Assembly: GCA_963752695.1 (NCBI GenBank)
Contig: CAVVZB010000001.1
Span: 682,001 to 746,000, forward strand
Direction: 5' to 3'
DNA: 64,000 nt
From: Bog-113 sp963752695
Lineage (GTDB): Bacteria > Acidobacteriota > Terriglobia > Bryobacterales > Bryobacteraceae
The notes below the pieces were generated by a model. That model worked only from the letters and a program-made list of their open reading frames with translations. It had not been told where the DNA came from and made no database searches. Of this stretch, positions 63,016 to 64,000 are shown one piece after another. Made by a program: the position numbers and the translations under genes. The first letter of the stretch is position 1; the number at the start of each line of letters is the position of its first letter.

Positions 63016-63939
63016 ATGTTTAATGTTGCCATTGTAGGTTCAGGGTGCGCCGGGAACACCGCCGCCGTTTATGCGGCGCGAGCGAATTTGAAGCCGCTTG
63101 TTATTTCCGGGTACGACGCGGGAGGGCAGCTGTCGCTCACCTCCGAAGTGGAGAATTTTCCGGGGTTTCCGGAAGGAATAAACGGCCCGCATCTGGTGGA
63201 AAACATGAAGCGCCAGGCCGAGCGGTTCGGCGCGGAATACATGGATGGGTCCGTACAGGAAGCCGACCTTTCCACTCGCCCCTTTCGTTTAAATGTCGAA
63301 GGCCAGTGGATTGAAACCCGCACGCTGATCATCGCGTCGGGCGCTTCAGCTCGCTGGTTGGGACTACCCAACGAGCATCGCTTGATCGGTCACGGCGTAA
63401 GTTCTTGCGCCACTTGCGACGGGTTCTTCTATCGCGAGAAGAAGATTATGGTGGTCGGCGGCGGCGATTCGGCCATGGAAGAAGCCAACTTCCTGACGCG
63501 GTTCGGATCGGAAGTGACGCTAGTCCATCGAAAAGACAGCTTTCGAGCGTCGAAAATCATGATTGACCGGGCCAAGGCGAATCCGAAAATCAAGTTCCTG
63601 CTCAATACCGTGGTGGAAGACGTTTTCGACGTCAAGAAAATGCTGGTCACAGGCGTCAAGCTACGTAACGTCGAGACCGGGGCGGTTTGGGATCAAGACG
63701 TCGATGGGTTCTTCGTCGCCATCGGACATATTCCTAATACGAAGCCATTCTTGGGCCAAATCGAGACCGATCCCGACGGGTACATCCTGTCGAAAGGCGG
63801 CGCGGCCACCAACATCCCGGGAGTATTCCACGCGGGTGACGTACAGGATCGTGTGTATCGGCAAGCGATCACGGCGGCCGGCGCGGGTTGCATGGCGGCT
63901 ATCGAGGTAGAGCGGTTATTGGAGGCGGAAGGACACTAA
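63016..63939 (+). CDS. trxB: Thioredoxin reductase
   Basis: A 307-residue NADPH flavoprotein. FAD fingerprint VAIVGSGCAGNTAAVYAARA, redox pair CATC (Cys 132 and 135), NADPH motif VVGGGDSAMEEANFL and the closing GVFHAGDVQDRVYRQAITAA are all present. It reduces thioredoxin. The stop shares one base with the ATG of the following RidA gene. The gene is complete. Confidence 0.96.
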   Translation: MFNVAIVGSGCAGNTAAVYAARANLKPLVISGYDAGGQLSLTSEVENFPGFPEGINGPHLVENMKRQAERFGAEYMDGSVQEADLSTRPFRLNVEGQWIETRTLIIASGASARWLGLPNEHRLIGHGVSSCATCDGFFYREKKIMVVGGGDSAMEEANFLTRFGSEVTLVHRKDSFRASKIMIDRAKANPKIKFLLNTVVEDVFDVKKMLVTGVKLRNVETGAVWDQDVDGFFVAIGHIPNTKPFLGQIETDPDGYILSKGGAATNIPGVFHAGDVQDRVYRQAITAAGAGCMAAIEVERLLEAEGH

Positions 63940-64000
63940 TGCCAGCGATCGAACGATTAAATCCACCCGGAATTGCCGCGCCTCGGGGACCCTATTCACC
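63939..64000 (+). CDS. RidA family protein, N-terminal fragment
   Basis: The frame from ATG 63939 reads MPAIERLNPPGIAAPRGPYS and runs off the window end. The NPPG and GPYS words are the start of RidA/YjgF proteins, which deaminate reactive enamines and imines from PLP enzymes. It overlaps the trxB stop by one base, so the two are co-transcribed. Only about 20 residues are visible. Confidence 0.75.
   Translation, partial: MPAIERLNPPGIAAPRGPYS

Overview
The window is 64 kb of gene-dense bacterial chromosome, with about 60 protein genes, one tRNA and no rRNA, phage, insertion sequence or CRISPR array. Several things point to an acidobacterium of the Solibacter/Bryobacter type: a GC-rich sequence, two DUF1080 secreted hydrolases, a Tat-exported GH29 fucosidase, PD40-type propellers, a DevBCA-type efflux operon, a serine/threonine kinase-TPR remnant, and NadA next to MoaA. 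This placement is inferred from protein resemblance; no marker search was run.

Layout. 1-3.5 kb: the tail of an MscS-like channel, a small membrane protein, then hpd and hisC (tyrosine/histidine metabolism) and a small zinc-ribbon-like protein. 3.5-4.9 kb: an Xre/MbcA/ParS-RES toxin-antitoxin pair followed by a long imperfect hairpin. 4.9-10.1 kb: a secreted toroid-like protein behind a 17-bp palindrome, an ABM-domain protein, the aguB-aguA agmatine pathway, a YXWGXW-type protein and a secreted propeller. 10.2-15.9 kb: thrC, rnhA, dusB, an M50 protease, an FAD-dependent oxidoreductase, cysteine dioxygenase and a 45-residue basic protein. 16.0-20.4 kb: the complete glycine cleavage operon gcvT-gcvH-gcvPA-gcvPB. 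20.4-27.4 kb: an ECF sigma factor with a membrane partner and a likely autoregulated promoter, DUF1080, glnA, a CPA2 antiporter, a VOC protein, an FAD amine-oxidase-like protein and DinB. 27.5-32.4 kb: a YpdA-like reductase, alaS and a K+-channel-like protein.

32.4-37.5 kb is a TetR-regulated export operon (TetR, DevC permease, DevA ATPase, DevB adaptor, TolC). A perfect palindrome sits exactly between the -35 and -10 boxes, and the permease gene carries a one-base frameshift. 37.5-44.5 kb: DUF2541, an RRM protein, a TPR plus double retropepsin protein, the YggX-like iron protein, nadA, moaA, DUF58 and a cation efflux protein. 44.5-52.2 kb: an FAH-family enzyme, a nucleoside deaminase, an M1 peptidase, comEC, DUF2007, YtxH and a metallo-beta-lactamase-fold enzyme. 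52.2-55.1 kb is a patch of decay: pruA with two indels, a frameshifted secreted protein, an internally deleted kinase-TPR gene and a run of three hairpins. 55.2-64 kb: smc with an extra segment in its head domain, GH29, DUF1080, an exported Nif3-like protein, erpA with a good terminator, tRNA-Val(GAC), trxB and the start of a RidA gene.

Most of the window is ordinary housekeeping and soil-heterotroph metabolism. The parts that deserve a second look are the RES pair and the hairpin behind it, the 17-bp palindrome at 4.9 kb, the TetR operator-promoter, the exported Nif3 cluster, the double retropepsin protein, the 45-residue ORF and the 52.2-55.1 kb decay zone. I found no clear multi-gene defence system beyond the toxin-antitoxin pair.
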